This document shows, in pieces, positions 33,462 through 46,049 of a stretch of DNA of 64,000 nt. Made by a program: the position numbers and the translations under genes. The stretch is from contig NC_041684.1 of NCBI RefSeq assembly GCF_900005765.1, forward strand, positions 62,001-126,000, given 5' to 3'. Each line of letters begins with the position of its first letter. Positions within the stretch are counted from its first letter, which is position 1. The notes under the pieces were generated by a model, which searched no databases, was not told where the DNA came from, and saw only the letters and a program-made list of their open reading frames with translations. This stretch comes from Plasmodium relictum (Eukaryota > Apicomplexa > Aconoidasida > Haemosporida > Plasmodiidae).

Positions 33462-34311
33462 TTCTTTCTCTTTTTAATATATTAGCATTTTTTTATGTTG
33501 ATTATATAAATTTAAAAAAAAAATTTATCATAATAAATTGTATCTTTTGAATAAAATATTTTTATAGATTACCTACTTATTAGTAGTAAACTTAAATTAT
33601 AACCAACATACGCAATATAGTAAAAATATAATTCTTTATTATTTAAATATCTATACATATATATATATATATATATTTGGAGAAAAAAATAAAATAAATA
33701 AAAGATGCATAAATAAAATAAGAAAATGTGTTTTTTTTTTTATAAGTATATAGAATGTCATTCACAAATTATATTCAAAATAATAATATTAAGATTAATA
33801 AAAAAATACTATTGCACTTTTTTAAAAGATATATTTTTTCTTAACGTATCTCTTAAAACTTCATGAATTCATTTTTACATGTATATAAATATATATACTT
33901 ATATCTATACATATCCATATCTATATATATTATTATTATTATCGTAAGTATATGAAACCTTTTCGTTTCTTAAATAAATATTTTTAATTGAACTTAGATT
34001 ATTGCAGAAAATAATTTGTCATGTTGAAATAATATTTTAAAAATTATAATTTTTAGAGGTAATTCTTTTTTTTTTTTAATCTTGTGCACATTTAAATATT
34101 TTACATATGCATAATAAACAGATTGATTTAAAATTAATAAAAATTTAAAATTTAAAAAAAAAAAAATAAAAAAAAAGGAGAAATCTTTACATTTTTATAG
34201 AGAACACCTAAATATAATCTACTAGGCGAAGGTAGTTTAAATTTTCTTAAAGTTAAAAAAAAAAGAACAAAAGCTTACTTTGAAGATATAAATTTTTCTA
34301 TAAATTGGAAT

Positions 34312-36211
34312 ATGAACAAAGTGATTGTCTATTTTATCGCTTTCGTAATAATTATATAAACATAATTTAAAAAAAAAAAAAGATAGAATCATACTTTTAG
34401 AAATTTAAGAAATATTTTTTTTTTCTATTTCAGACTTTATTATATTTTCGGAGTATGAACTACAAAAATAATATTCTTGTAACAGAAGCTTCACAGTAAT
34501 TTTTTTTTTTTTTTATATTATTTATTAATATTAGAGATTCCATTTTTTTTTTTTTTTCTTCTTTATACTAATATATAAGAAATTTTTATTTTTTAGATTA
34601 TCTAAAGAATGCGTTAATGATGACATGGAGAAAAAAGCTAATACATTCCCAAGTCGAAGAAGAAGCATATATCAGATTAATTTACCTGAAGATGATGACA
34701 AAAATAAGGATATAAGTAATTCATCAAAATTAAAATATAATATGAATAAAAATATTAATATTCAGAATGAACCTAATTTTTCACTTATTGCTGATATGGA
34801 TAACATGGAATTATTATGTAAAACATTTTCTAATTATTCAATGGAAGATACATATGGCAGAGATTATATAAAAAATTTAAATAGAGGAATATTTTTTTTT
34901 ATGTATGAAATATATTATTTTTTCAAATCAAGAACATTTGAAAAAGTTAATAAGATTGTTAAAAGAATAACTGTATTAAATTCATTTAATTTTTTAGAAA
35001 ATATGAGCAATTTTAAAGAAAAAAATGTAAATTACCTAGAATATGTTCCTACAAGTTTGAGGAAAATGAGTATAAGTGAATTTGATGATATTCATAAAAA
35101 ATTAATAATGCTAATGCAAAAAACTTATATAGAAATGTATATTCATAATAATAATTTTTATAATTTAAAAGTGGGAACGGACTACATTTTAGATATTTCT
35201 TTTTTTTTAAGAGAAAATGTTTTCGAAATTAGCACTATGGATAAAGATCCTAGTTTTTTTAAAATTTGTATTAATTTATTAGAATTAACTTATAAAAATT
35301 TAAATGAACTTACTTCAAAAGATATTTTATATAATATAAAATTAAACAATAAAATTAATATGTTTTTAAATAAAGAATTTACTTTAGTAGGTAAGCAGGC
35401 TAGAGAAGAATTAAAAAAATTAGATTCAGCATTAAAAGACCTTCATTTATCCCATTTATTAAATAGAAACAACTTCAATATTTTCTTTCATTCTTTCCTA
35501 ATTAAAATATTAGAAAAATCAAAAGAAAAGGCAAAAGAAATTGCTAATGATTATAATTCAAGAAAAGTATTTAAACCATTTGTTAAAATAAATAGCTCAT
35601 TATTAAATTTTTATAAAGAGAACTTAAAATACCACACTTATTTTCATTTTAATAATATTGAAACTGTTTTAAAAAAATATTTGGAAGAAGAATTCTCTAA
35701 AGTTGAAAATAATTTAATTAATGAAGCTTTACAATCACATAGAAGACATGAGTTTTTAAAAAAAAAGTTGATTTATCTAATTGATATTGCAAAATTAAAT
35801 CACAATAATAAAAAAATCCTGAGATATGCTAATATGCTTGGAGAAAATTATATGGATGATATTGCAGTTAAAGAGAAAATACACTCCAATTTAAAAAATA
35901 TCAATGAGAAATTAAAAAGTATTACAGAAAAGAAAAACATTGCAACTATAATTTTAAAAAATGTTCAACATGCCAATTTATTATTGAATGAATTAACGAA
36001 TAATGAGGATTTTTTAAAAAATATACAGAAATATCTAAATACACTAATCTTAAGTAGTAAAAGTATAAAAGAAAAATTGAACAATTCAGAAGAAACCAAT
36101 TGCCTTTTTAGATTATTACAAAGAAAAAAGAAAGTTATATTAGATAATAAATTTATGTCTGCATATACTCTTCTTTTCTTTTACAATTATATTTCTATTA
36201 CTACAATTTAA
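34312..36211 (+). CDS. Signal-peptide-bearing helical protein, three exons
   Basis: I reconstruct exons 34312-34344, 34434-34495 and 34597-36211 with GT-AG introns 34345-34433 and 34496-34596. The frame is continuous and gives 569 residues. The first two exons encode MNKVIVYFIAFTLLYFRS, a typical signal peptide, followed by MNYKNNILVTEASQ. A single-exon reading would start at 34625 and miss it. The mature part has an SRRRS basic patch, then a long mainly helical region (about residues 100-545, for example GKQAREELKKLDSALKDLHL and RHEFLKKKLIYLIDIAKLNH). It ends with a hydrophobic C-terminus (SAYTLLFFYNYISI) that could be a weak membrane segment. Cysteines are few and I see no clear PEXEL (RxLxE). 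I do not recognise the family. I infer entry to the secretory pathway, so a parasitophorous-vacuole, surface or apical-organelle protein is possible. Confidence 0.62.
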
Positions 36212-38863
36212 TGAAATAACTACCTCTTCTCATAATGTATGTAGTACGTATAAAAAAAAAAAAAAAAAGATTATTCGTTACATAATATTTTTTAGTAAAC
36301 ATTTTTCAATTAAATTTAATACTTTTAATTTTTTTTTTTTAGTGATTTATATTTATATATATATATATATATATATATTTGTGTATTATAATGATATTTT
36401 TGTATATAATTTATTTTACTTACTATTTTTTATTAGAAATAATAAAATTAAATAGTTATATACATTTATATGTTTGTTTAAAATAATACATTTTTTTTTC
36501 TTTTTTATCATTGGATAAACTTATTTTAAAATTTTTCTTTTCATAATTTGTTAAATAGCTTTTAAGGAATTATTAAAAATATTATAAAAGCTTTTAATAT
36601 GTTTCTATAATTATGTTAATATTACAAAGTTTTAAATGTTAGTGGAACAAAAAAATAAAAGAACAATATGAAAAAACAATATCTTAAAGAGGGGTTCCTA
36701 TAAAAAGAGGAAATTGAAAATTTTGTAATTTTCTTTAAAATTTTAAAAAATACTGTATATTATTTATTAATTTTATATTTATTACTTTATTATTTTTTTT
36801 TTTATAAAATTTCTCATAATTATTTTCTGCAAAATTTTTAAATTATATAAATTCCAAATATATATGTTCATAAATGTTTCTGAATTTTTTTTTTTTTTTT
36901 TGAGTAACTTTCCTTACAAAATAAAAGTCTTAAACAATTTCTGATGTTTTAAAAATTTTAAATTTTTATGTTTTTTAAGAAGTGTTTAAACGTGTAAGGT
37001 ATGTCACTATTTTTAATGAAATTTTAGTGATTCTTTAAAATATAATTTTCTTAGATTTTACATATTTCTCCATATTTGTATTTTTTTTTAATATTAACAA
37101 TTATGAGTATACTAATCTCAATATAATAATAATTTTATCATTCTACAAAATGTCTACTAAATTATATCTATAATAAAGAAATATATATATAAATATTAAA
37201 TGAAAAAAATGAGTATATTTCTTAAATATATAGCTATATGCCTACAAAACAATAAAATAATTTTCTAAAGCATTTACTTAACATAATTTACAAAAAAAAA
37301 ATACCTTTTGTTAGTTTAAAAACTTATTTTGAATTTTTTTTTTTTAATTATATATTAATAAAAATAATTTTAAAAAGATTAATATATATATATATAATGA
37401 CAAACTTGTTTTATTTAAATTAGAAAAGTTTATTCCTTTTAATCTTGTTATGAATACATATGTACCTTTTTTTTTCAATGTAACTTTTAGTTAAAATTAC
37501 ATAAAAATAAAAACATAAAATTCTTTTATATAATTTTAGGAAAAAAAGAATTAAAAAAATGAACTTAAAAAGAGAACCTAAAAATAAAATTCCAAAAAAT
37601 TATATCCGTTTTTAACAATATATTTATGTCATATATTAAAAACTATTTTTTCTTTTTTTTTGCTTATTTTTAGTTTCCTTTTTCCTTTTTGGTTGCTTAT
37701 ATATCTATTGGTTTAATTTTCTCTTTATCTATTTGTTATTTTGAATTTTGTATAATTTATTTTTTTTTAGCATATTTCTTTTTTTTTATTTTTATTCATT
37801 TATTGATGCATGTTACTTTTTATAGAAACACAAATAATTATAATAATAATTGTATTATTAAAACTTCTTAAATTATATATGCACATGTATGTAAGAATTA
37901 TTTTTTCCTTATATTTTTTTAATGTACGAATGTATTTGATATTAAATAATGCAAAAAAAAAAAAAAAAAAATAATTTTTTATATTGTAAACGAGTATATT
38001 CATAATACTATATTTTATTTATTTATTTTATATATATATATATGCAACAAAAAGAAAAAAGGAAATGCATATAATATTAAAAAATATATCTTTATATATG
38101 ATCTCATTTAATAGGTTTAAGTTATAATTACATTATTTAATTTAAACTTTTGTACATTTATCATATAAATAAAAAAACTTTTTAATAATGACCAATAGTT
38201 TTTTCTTTTCTACAAAATAAAATAATTATTAAATTTTTATTATAATTATTTTTCTTTTTACGCAATTTTTAAATATAATTCCAAAATATATATATATATA
38301 TATATATTTCTTGTGTTTAAAAAAAAAAAAATTAATTTAAATTAAAAGAATTTTAAGACTGAAAATATAACGAATGATTTTTTTTTTTTTTTTTTTATGC
38401 ATATATTTAATTCCATTTTTATTTAATGTATTTTGATATAAACATATTAATTTTTTTTTTTTTTTTTAAAGTGTATAAATTTACTATTTTGATTTATTAA
38501 ATGAAGAACAAAAAATAGTTTTTTCTTTTTTTTGTATTTTTTTTTTTTTCTTAATCGTTTAATTAAGAAATAAAAAAAAAAATTAAATTAAATAGAAGGA
38601 AAAAAAATTTTAAATAATATTATAAGAATTAAAAATAAGAAGGTTTTAAAAGAAAACAAAAACTAATAGAGTAGTTATTAAAACAATTTCGAAGAAAAAG
38701 TATCTTTTTATATATGTAATTTTGAAAAAGTTTATTTAAATAATTAAACTTTAGTGAATAAGAAAGAAATTAAAACAAGATAAAGATATCTTAATACATT
38801 TAATATTGAAGGAAAAAATATATCTTAATAATAAAAATTTTAGAAAAAAAAAAAAAGAAAAAG
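36212..38863. other. Intergenic spacer, 2.65 kb, possible microgene
   Basis: This lies between two plus-strand genes and should hold the eIF2A promoter. It has (TA)n runs near 36356-36379 and 38286-38308. A short ATG frame at 37559-37607 with a possible donor at 37608 and a good acceptor at 37673 could encode a tiny membrane protein of about 39 residues. T-rich DNA mimics hydrophobic segments, so I do not call it a gene. Confidence 0.4.
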
Positions 38864-41800
38864 ATGAGCGAATTGCTTATTAGATCAAAAAGTGGTATAA
38901 AATTGTATAAATTTGATAAAAATGAAAATAAATATGATAGTAAAATAATCTTCGAATATGACGGTTGTATACATGATGCTATTTGGTCTTATGATGGCAA
39001 TTCTTTTTTAATTTTACATTCAGTAGAAGGATTATTATTAATTACAAATTATAGTGAAGAGAATAAAAAAATTAATAAAATTACTTGCTTAAATAAATAT
39101 AAACAATTATTTGATTATGATAATATAAAATTAATAAAACACGTACAATGGTCGCCTAATAATAAATTTATTGTTTTCTTCTTCCCATATGAAGAAAATA
39201 AACATGTAAAACTAGGAAACTTATTACTTTGGAATGTTAAAGATAATAATGTTTTATGTTCTTTTAAAATAAAAAAAAAAAGTTGTAGTAATTGGCCTAT
39301 TATTAACTTTACTGATGACGACGGTTATTTTTTTTTACAGAAAAAATCAGAAGTATATGTTTATGATACATTACAACTAATACAAAATGGAAATATTGAT
39401 AACTTAGAAAATTCTGATGTTCCTATTAATTATATTTATTCATGGAATCAACCAAATATTATAAGTATATATTTATCTTCATATATTGATGAAAAACAAT
39501 TTAGATATTTTGTTGCACACACAAAAAATAATTTTTTGGGAGATATATATATTTACAAAATAGGAGGATTAATTAATAAAAATCAAAAAAAAAAAAAAGA
39601 AAATGAAACAAGTATAATTACGAATACTACTAATATAAAAATTGAAGGTATAAATGATAAAAATGATGAGTCAAATAATGTAAATGAAAATAGTGTAAAT
39701 GATGATAATACTATAAATAATAATAATAATAATGGAGGTGATATAAAAAATAATTCAGATGAAAAAAATTCTTGTTTAAACAAAGATATAATTAAAATGG
39801 AATTACTCATAAGAAAAAGTTTTGATAATTTAGATAATTTAAATTGCATGTGGTCAGAAAGTGGAAAGCATGTAATATTGCTAGTTCATACAAATGACAC
39901 AACAAATAAATCTTACGGCTATCTAAGTAATTGTTATTACTGTTCTTTGATTTCAAATAATTTTTCTATAAAAAGAATAAATGAAAATATAGCTCAAGAT
40001 GTGAAATGGAGCAAAACAAAAGATGAATTTTTAATAATAGAAGGAAAATCAGATAATACTATTTATTTATATGATCATGAATTAAACATTAAATGTAAAT
40101 TTCTTTCTCAATATAAAAATACAATTAAATGGTGTCCTTTTGGAAATATGATAGCATTAGGAGGATTTGGAAATTTAGCAGGAGATATTAATTTTTATTA
40201 TAAAGAAAAAGATGATTCTGTTATTTTAATAAAAGAATATAGGGAAGCTTGTACTGTTTTGTGCGATTGGTCAAATGACGGTTTATTATTTATGACAGCA
40301 TCTACATATCCTAGAATGAAAGTTGAAAACACTTTTAAAATTTATACATATGAAGGTAATTTAGTAAATAGTTTTAATTTTAATGAGCTATATGATGTGA
40401 AATGGAAGAATTCTCTACCCGGGTTCTTTAAAGAACCAATTAAACCTAAAGCCAATCTAAAAGATAATAAAAAAAGTGTTTATAAAATTAAAAATATGAA
40501 TGTAGATAATAATAGTAATAATGATATATATGAAGAAAAAAATTTAAAAAAAAATAGAAACGAAAGTGAAAAAGAAAAAACGAAAATAAAAAAAATTATT
40601 ACTTCAAGTACTACTACTACTAATACTGCTGCTACTAATACTGCTGCTACTAATATTTCTACTACTTCAGGGACTACAGCTACAACTAATAATGCTAATA
40701 GAAAGAAAAAAATAGAAAAAAACAAAAATGCATATGATTGGGATGTTGATTGGAGAAATAAGAATAACGATTCAAAAAATAATAATAATAAAAATATAGT
40801 AGAATATATAAATGAAAAACAAAACAATAACGATACAAGTAATAATAAAAATTTAGATTATTTAGTTGATAAACTATGTAAAGAAGATTTTAAAATTGAT
40901 GATAATTTTTATACTAAATTATATAATTATGAAGAATTAGACAATAAGGATAATAAAAAACAAAATTATTATCAAGATAATAGCGATAATCTAGAAGAAC
41001 AGAAAAAACAAAAAAAAAAAAAAAAAGAAAAAGATAAAGAGTATATTAAACAAAATTTTCAGTTAAAACAAATGATAAATAATTTTGATGAAGATGAAAT
41101 TAACGAAAAATTTCTCCTTAATAATATCAATTTAGATAAGGATAAACTAATTTATTTCAATTATTTAAAAAATAAAGATAAAAATAGAGATGAAGAAATT
41201 GAAAAATTGAACAGTATTTATATAAAGGATATAAATAAAAGCAATTATTATAAAAAAGTTGAAGAACAAGAAGATAAAAAAGTAGAATGTCGTAAAGAAG
41301 AAAAAAGTCAAGAGAAAAAAATTAAAATGAAAGAAAAAGAAAATAAAAGTTCTGGAAATAATTTAACTGATGAACAAGATAAAGAAAAAGAAAAGGAACA
41401 AGAAAAAAAAAAAAAGAAAGAAAACAAAAATAAAAAAGGAAAAAAAAAAAAAAATGATGATGATAGTAACAACAATAATATTAATAATAATAGCAATAAC
41501 ATAAAAAATGACAGCAATCATAGTCATAATAATAATAACAGTAATAATGATAATATTAATATTACTAATAATAATAATAATATTACTAATAATAATAATA
41601 ATATTAATAATAATAATAATAATAATGATAGCAATACTAATAATAGTAATGATAGCAATACTAATAATAATAATGATAATAATATTAATATTAATAATAA
41701 TAATAGCATTAATTTAGAAGAAACAAAAAATAGAGAAGAGGAAAATATTAATAATGTAAATGAATTTTCCAATTTATTTTTAAAAATAATGAAATATAAG

Positions 41801-44800
41801 AATGAATTAAATGCTAAGCAAGAAATAAAAAATAATGTATTGTATAATAATAATCCAAATGAAAATAAATATTTTAAAAATCATGATAAAGATATTATGA
41901 ATAATGAAAATTGTAAGTATATATCTAATAATAATGATAATGTAAATTTTAAAATAGATATGAATTTAAATAAAATGGATAATGACAACATTAATTTATC
42001 AAATGTTGATAATTCTATATTAAATTATAATAAATTACATGTTTTTTCCAGGAACAGTAACCCTGATTATATAAATCATAAAGTTATAGATACACAAAAC
42101 AATAACAAAAATAATAATATGAATGATAATGCAGTTATTAATAATGAAGAATTTATAAAGCATTTATCAATTATTAAGAATGAAAAAATTAATATGAATG
42201 ATAAAAGTATAATAAACCAATTAAATAATAACAGTTTATTAAATCATTTAATTAATAATAAGCAAATCTTAAATAATAATTATATGAGAGATTTATTAGA
42301 TAATACACAAAAGCAGTCAATACAAAATGAAAATATTGAAATGAATAATGATTTTAATATATATAATTCTTCAAAAAGCAATATATGTAATAATTTAAAT
42401 CAACAAAACATAAATGAAATGAAAAATGTAAATAATTCAAGATCGCTATTTTATTCAGAAAGTAATTTAAAAAATAAAGATTTAAATAATGAGCATATAA
42501 AAAATGGAGTAACTTATGAAAAAAATATAGTTGATAATGATAATAAAAACGAGAATTTAAAAAATATAATGAATTATCAATCAAATGAAGATTTATTAAA
42601 TTTATTTAAAAAGGTTTTACCTCATGCAAAAGTAAATATAGTATCAAAAAATCAAAACACATCGATGTATGATCATAATAATTTACAAAATGTAAACAGA
42701 AATGTGCCAAGAAATATAGACATGTATAATGAATATGTACAACAAATGAATTTTAAAAGAGAATCAATCGATTCTAACTTTGAAAAAAAGAAAGATAATA
42801 ATAACGCTTCTATTAACGAAATGAAAACGGAAATAAACGGTATAAATGAATATAATAAAGAACATTATATAAAGGATTTGCTACTAAAACAAAATAGATT
42901 AAATCAAAATAATGCATATTTAAATAATAAAGAAGAAAAAGTGCTAAATAAAACAGATATTCCCTTAAATTTAAAAATCCAATTAGATAATTTAGATTTT
43001 TGTGAATTATTAAAATGCTATCATTCTCTAAATATACAACAAATACAAATAAAATTATATTGGATACATCATAAAATTCAAACATGTGAGCATAGTAATG
43101 TAGTAGCCAATATGTTGGATAATTTTAATAAGGAAAAAAAAATAATAAGTAAATTAAAAGAAATAAGATTAATATTAAATTATGCAAATGATTTATTGAG
43201 AGAAAAATTTTCAAATAATAAAGCTAAATATCAATCTTTATTACAACAATTTATAGTTATATTAAAACATCATGATAATTTATATCAACAAAAAAAAGAA
43301 AAAATAATTAGTGAAAATTATAACAATCAACAAATTATACATTTTATATATAATATTGAGAAACTAATAGAAAAAAATATAATGAATGAAGAATGCAATC
43401 AAAGTAATATAAATGATTTTATTTCATCAGATAATAAATTAATCAACAATAGTAATGGTAACAATAATAATAATAATAAAATTGGCAATATCCCAATCAA
43501 AAATGTTAACAATTTAGAACTTCAAAAAAAATTAATAATACAAAAAATGAATGAACATTTCATGAATATCAATGCAAGTGAAGAACAAAAGATTATTTTT
43601 TTAAATAAATTAAATTTAAGTGATGCACAAAAAAAATATATATTAAATAAAATGAATTTAAATGAACAAAATACTAATTTCTTAAATCATACAGATATAA
43701 AAAATCAAGAGAATATTAATTACTCAAATGAAAATTTACGATTAGAAAAATCAAATTATAATAATAATTTAAATTCAAACTATTTTGATATGAATGATGA
43801 TGATAATCCCTCTCCTCTTTTAAGCATTATAAATAAATCTTATGATAATAAAGTTAATAGAGAGGTTGATGAAGTAAACAATGATAATCAAAAAAATTTA
43901 GCAAAAAAATATCTTTTACTTGATATGTTAAAAAATAAAAATAAAAATGAATCAGAAAATAATGATCATTTAAATGAAGATTACATTGGTATGAAGCATT
44001 TATCAAGAAAAATAGATAATTCTTTACAAACAAATAATTACAATCTTCAAGATGAATTAGCACAAAAGCTAAAAAATATAGTGAACTTATATCAAAAAGA
44101 TCAACCACATTCAAATCAAATTGATCAAATGAATTATTCATATCAAACTAATCAGTTAGAACAAATTACATACCCTAGTCATATAAATCAACAACCAGAA
44201 CAAAGAAATCATTCTGATCAAATATGCAATCAACACGACCCAATAAGCCACTCTGATCAGTTAAAACAAGAACAGTTAAGTAAACAATATCATTTTTCTT
44301 CACAACAAAAAGATTTTATAAATTATAGTAATTTTAATTCATTGAATAAGAATGTTAATATAAATGCTAATAATTTAAATCAAAATAGTTACTTTTCTCA
44401 GTCAAGAGATGATAGTAAGAATATAAATGCATATTTAAGAATATTAAATAATGAAAATATGTTAGTTAATCAAAAAAATAGGAATGATAATTCTAATTCT
44501 AAGATTTTGAGTATAAGAAATATAATAGATGAACAAAAGGTTATAGATAATAGTGAGATACATCATGATTATTTAATGAATGATCAAAATAAAAATTCAA
44601 AATTTTATTTTATGAATCAGAACGGCGAAAATTCAATAAATAATCATCATTCTCAGCCACTTCTCAATAAAATGCCAAATAAGTATAAAATAAGTACTGG
44701 TAACAAACCTTTTAATAATACACCTGAGAAAAAACCTACAAGTAATATTTTAGAAATAGAAGAAACAAAAAGGCCAGATGCCTTAAGGGATAAATGTTGG

Positions 44801-45096
44801 CAGTATGTTGATCCTAAAGGAGTTGTACAAGTATTAAAAAGAAAAAAAAAAATTATTGTAAAAACTTTTAATGTATTATTTTATACATTTTACATTTTAT
44901 TTTTTAGGGTCCCTTTTTTTTAGATGAAATGAGGGTTTGGAGTGAAATGGGATACTTTGAACCTATGCTACCTGTACGATGTTGTGATTCTGATCGTTTT
45001 GTTGCATTAAATAAGTTATTTCCCCCACCTCATAAACCTTTTACCATTGTACCAAAGCCTCAGCCAATATTACAATGGGAAGAAGAAATATTATAA
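38864..45096 (+). CDS. EIF2A: eIF2A with C-terminal GYF domain, two exons
   Basis: Exon 1 is 38864-44830 and exon 2 is 44908-45096, with a 77-bp phase-0 GT-AG intron; total 2051 residues. Residues 1-560 form the eIF2A WD-type propeller: DAIWSYDGNSFLIL, VQWSPNNKFIVFF, NTIKWCPFGNMIALGGFGNL and CDWSNDGLLFMTASTYPR, with one low-complexity insert near 235-310. eIF2A is a non-canonical initiator-tRNA and translation-initiation factor. About 1,400 residues of Asn/Lys-rich sequence follow, then a GYF domain: W1979-Q-Y1981, GPF (1990-1992), M1997, W2000 and GYF (2004-2006). It matches the signature GPFxxxxMxxWxxxGYF exactly, but only after splicing joins VVQ to GPFFLDEM. GYF domains bind Pro-rich ligands and occur in GIGYF-type translational repressors. 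The unspliced frame ends at 44923 in a meaningless tail. Linkage of both activities in one polypeptide is unusual compared with human or yeast eIF2A. Confidence 0.93.
41461..41715 (+). repeat. AAT/AAC trinucleotide-rich coding tract
   Basis: In the central linker of eIF2A, Asn codons make up most of 85 consecutive codons, broken by Ile, Ser, Asp and Thr. It is just downstream of Lys-rich tracts that include an A17 run (41010-41026). It is disordered low complexity typical of Plasmodium. Confidence 0.85.
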
Positions 45097-45205
45097 AATT
45101 CAATATTCTTTTTTAATTTATATTATATATTATTATTATTATTATTTAATTTTTTTTTTTTTTTTTAATTTATCTGTAATTTAAAATACAGAAACTGTAT
45201 GTGTA

Positions 45206-45264
<59 letters not shown>

Positions 45265-46049
45265 ATATATGTATATACGTGTGTCAATAATAATAGTTCT
45301 TTCTCTTTTTTTCTGTTTTTTCTTTTTTTTTTTTTGTTGTTTGTGCTTAAAGAAAAATATATATATATATATATATAATATAAAAATAATGAAAAGATTT
45401 ATAACTTTTTTTTTTAACTTTAAACTTTGTTTTCTTTTAATTTGTTCATATGAGAATATGTATAAATCATCTATTATTTTAAAATAGTATAAATTTAATA
45501 TAATGTAATATGATTTCCATATTTATTAAATAATTATCAAATTATATTTTTTTTTTTTTTTTTAATAACATCACGATTGTATTTTTCTACATTTATAATT
45601 TTTTATTAAAAAAAGACATTTTTATTAAAATGCTAACTCATGATCCTTATTTCAATAACTTAATTAAATATATAATAAAAATCATGTGATTCATTAACAA
45701 TTTTTTAAAAATTTTAAAATTTTATTTTTTATATAAAAAATTATTTATAAATTCAAATAATTTAGATTAATTTTTCAAAGAAAGTTTTTAAATTACATTT
45801 CATATATTTAAGACATTCTAATACATAATTTTATTAAAAAAAAAAATAAAAAAAAAAAAACAAAAAAAACAAAAAAAACAACAAACAAAAAGCAAAAAAC
45901 AAAAACAAAAGAAAAAAAAAAAGGTATTTATATGAATTTTTACCGTTATTTATTTTATTTTATTATTTTTTTTTTTTTATTTACCTTTAATAGAACAGTA
46001 TTTTATTTCTGAAATTTTTTAAAGCAAATTTCGTATACAAATATATAAA
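45097..46049. other. Convergent 3' spacer with long TA repeat
   Basis: This lies between the stop codons of eIF2A (plus) and the large basic protein (minus). It contains (TA)n at about 45209-45260 and a second shorter one near 45357-45376, then A-rich CAAAA-type runs near 45840-45920. A 72-codon frame at 45269-45487 is T-rich chance. Confidence 0.55.
45209..45260. repeat. (TA)n dinucleotide repeat
   Basis: About 26 uninterrupted TA units followed by GTGTATATATG. It sits just beyond the eIF2A stop codon, in its likely 3' UTR or terminator region. Confidence 0.9.

Larger units (their letters stand above)
31644..34311. other. Divergent intergenic region, 2.7 kb
   Basis: This lies between the start of the helical-repeat gene (minus) and the first coding exon of the signal-peptide gene (plus). 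It contains a T42 homopolymer, a (TA)n run near 33657-33676, two TGCATG hexamers (33093-33098 and 33375-33380) and an isolated GGGGG near 32730. No coding exon is visible. Confidence 0.5.

Noticed and set aside
41508-41772. Plus- and minus-strand Ile/Leu-rich frames over the eIF2A linker
   Set aside because: Shadows of AAT repeats in other frames; no independent start context or complexity.
45269-45487. 72-codon plus-strand hydrophobic frame after eIF2A
   Set aside because: T-rich and TA-repeat-derived, in a convergent 3' spacer.
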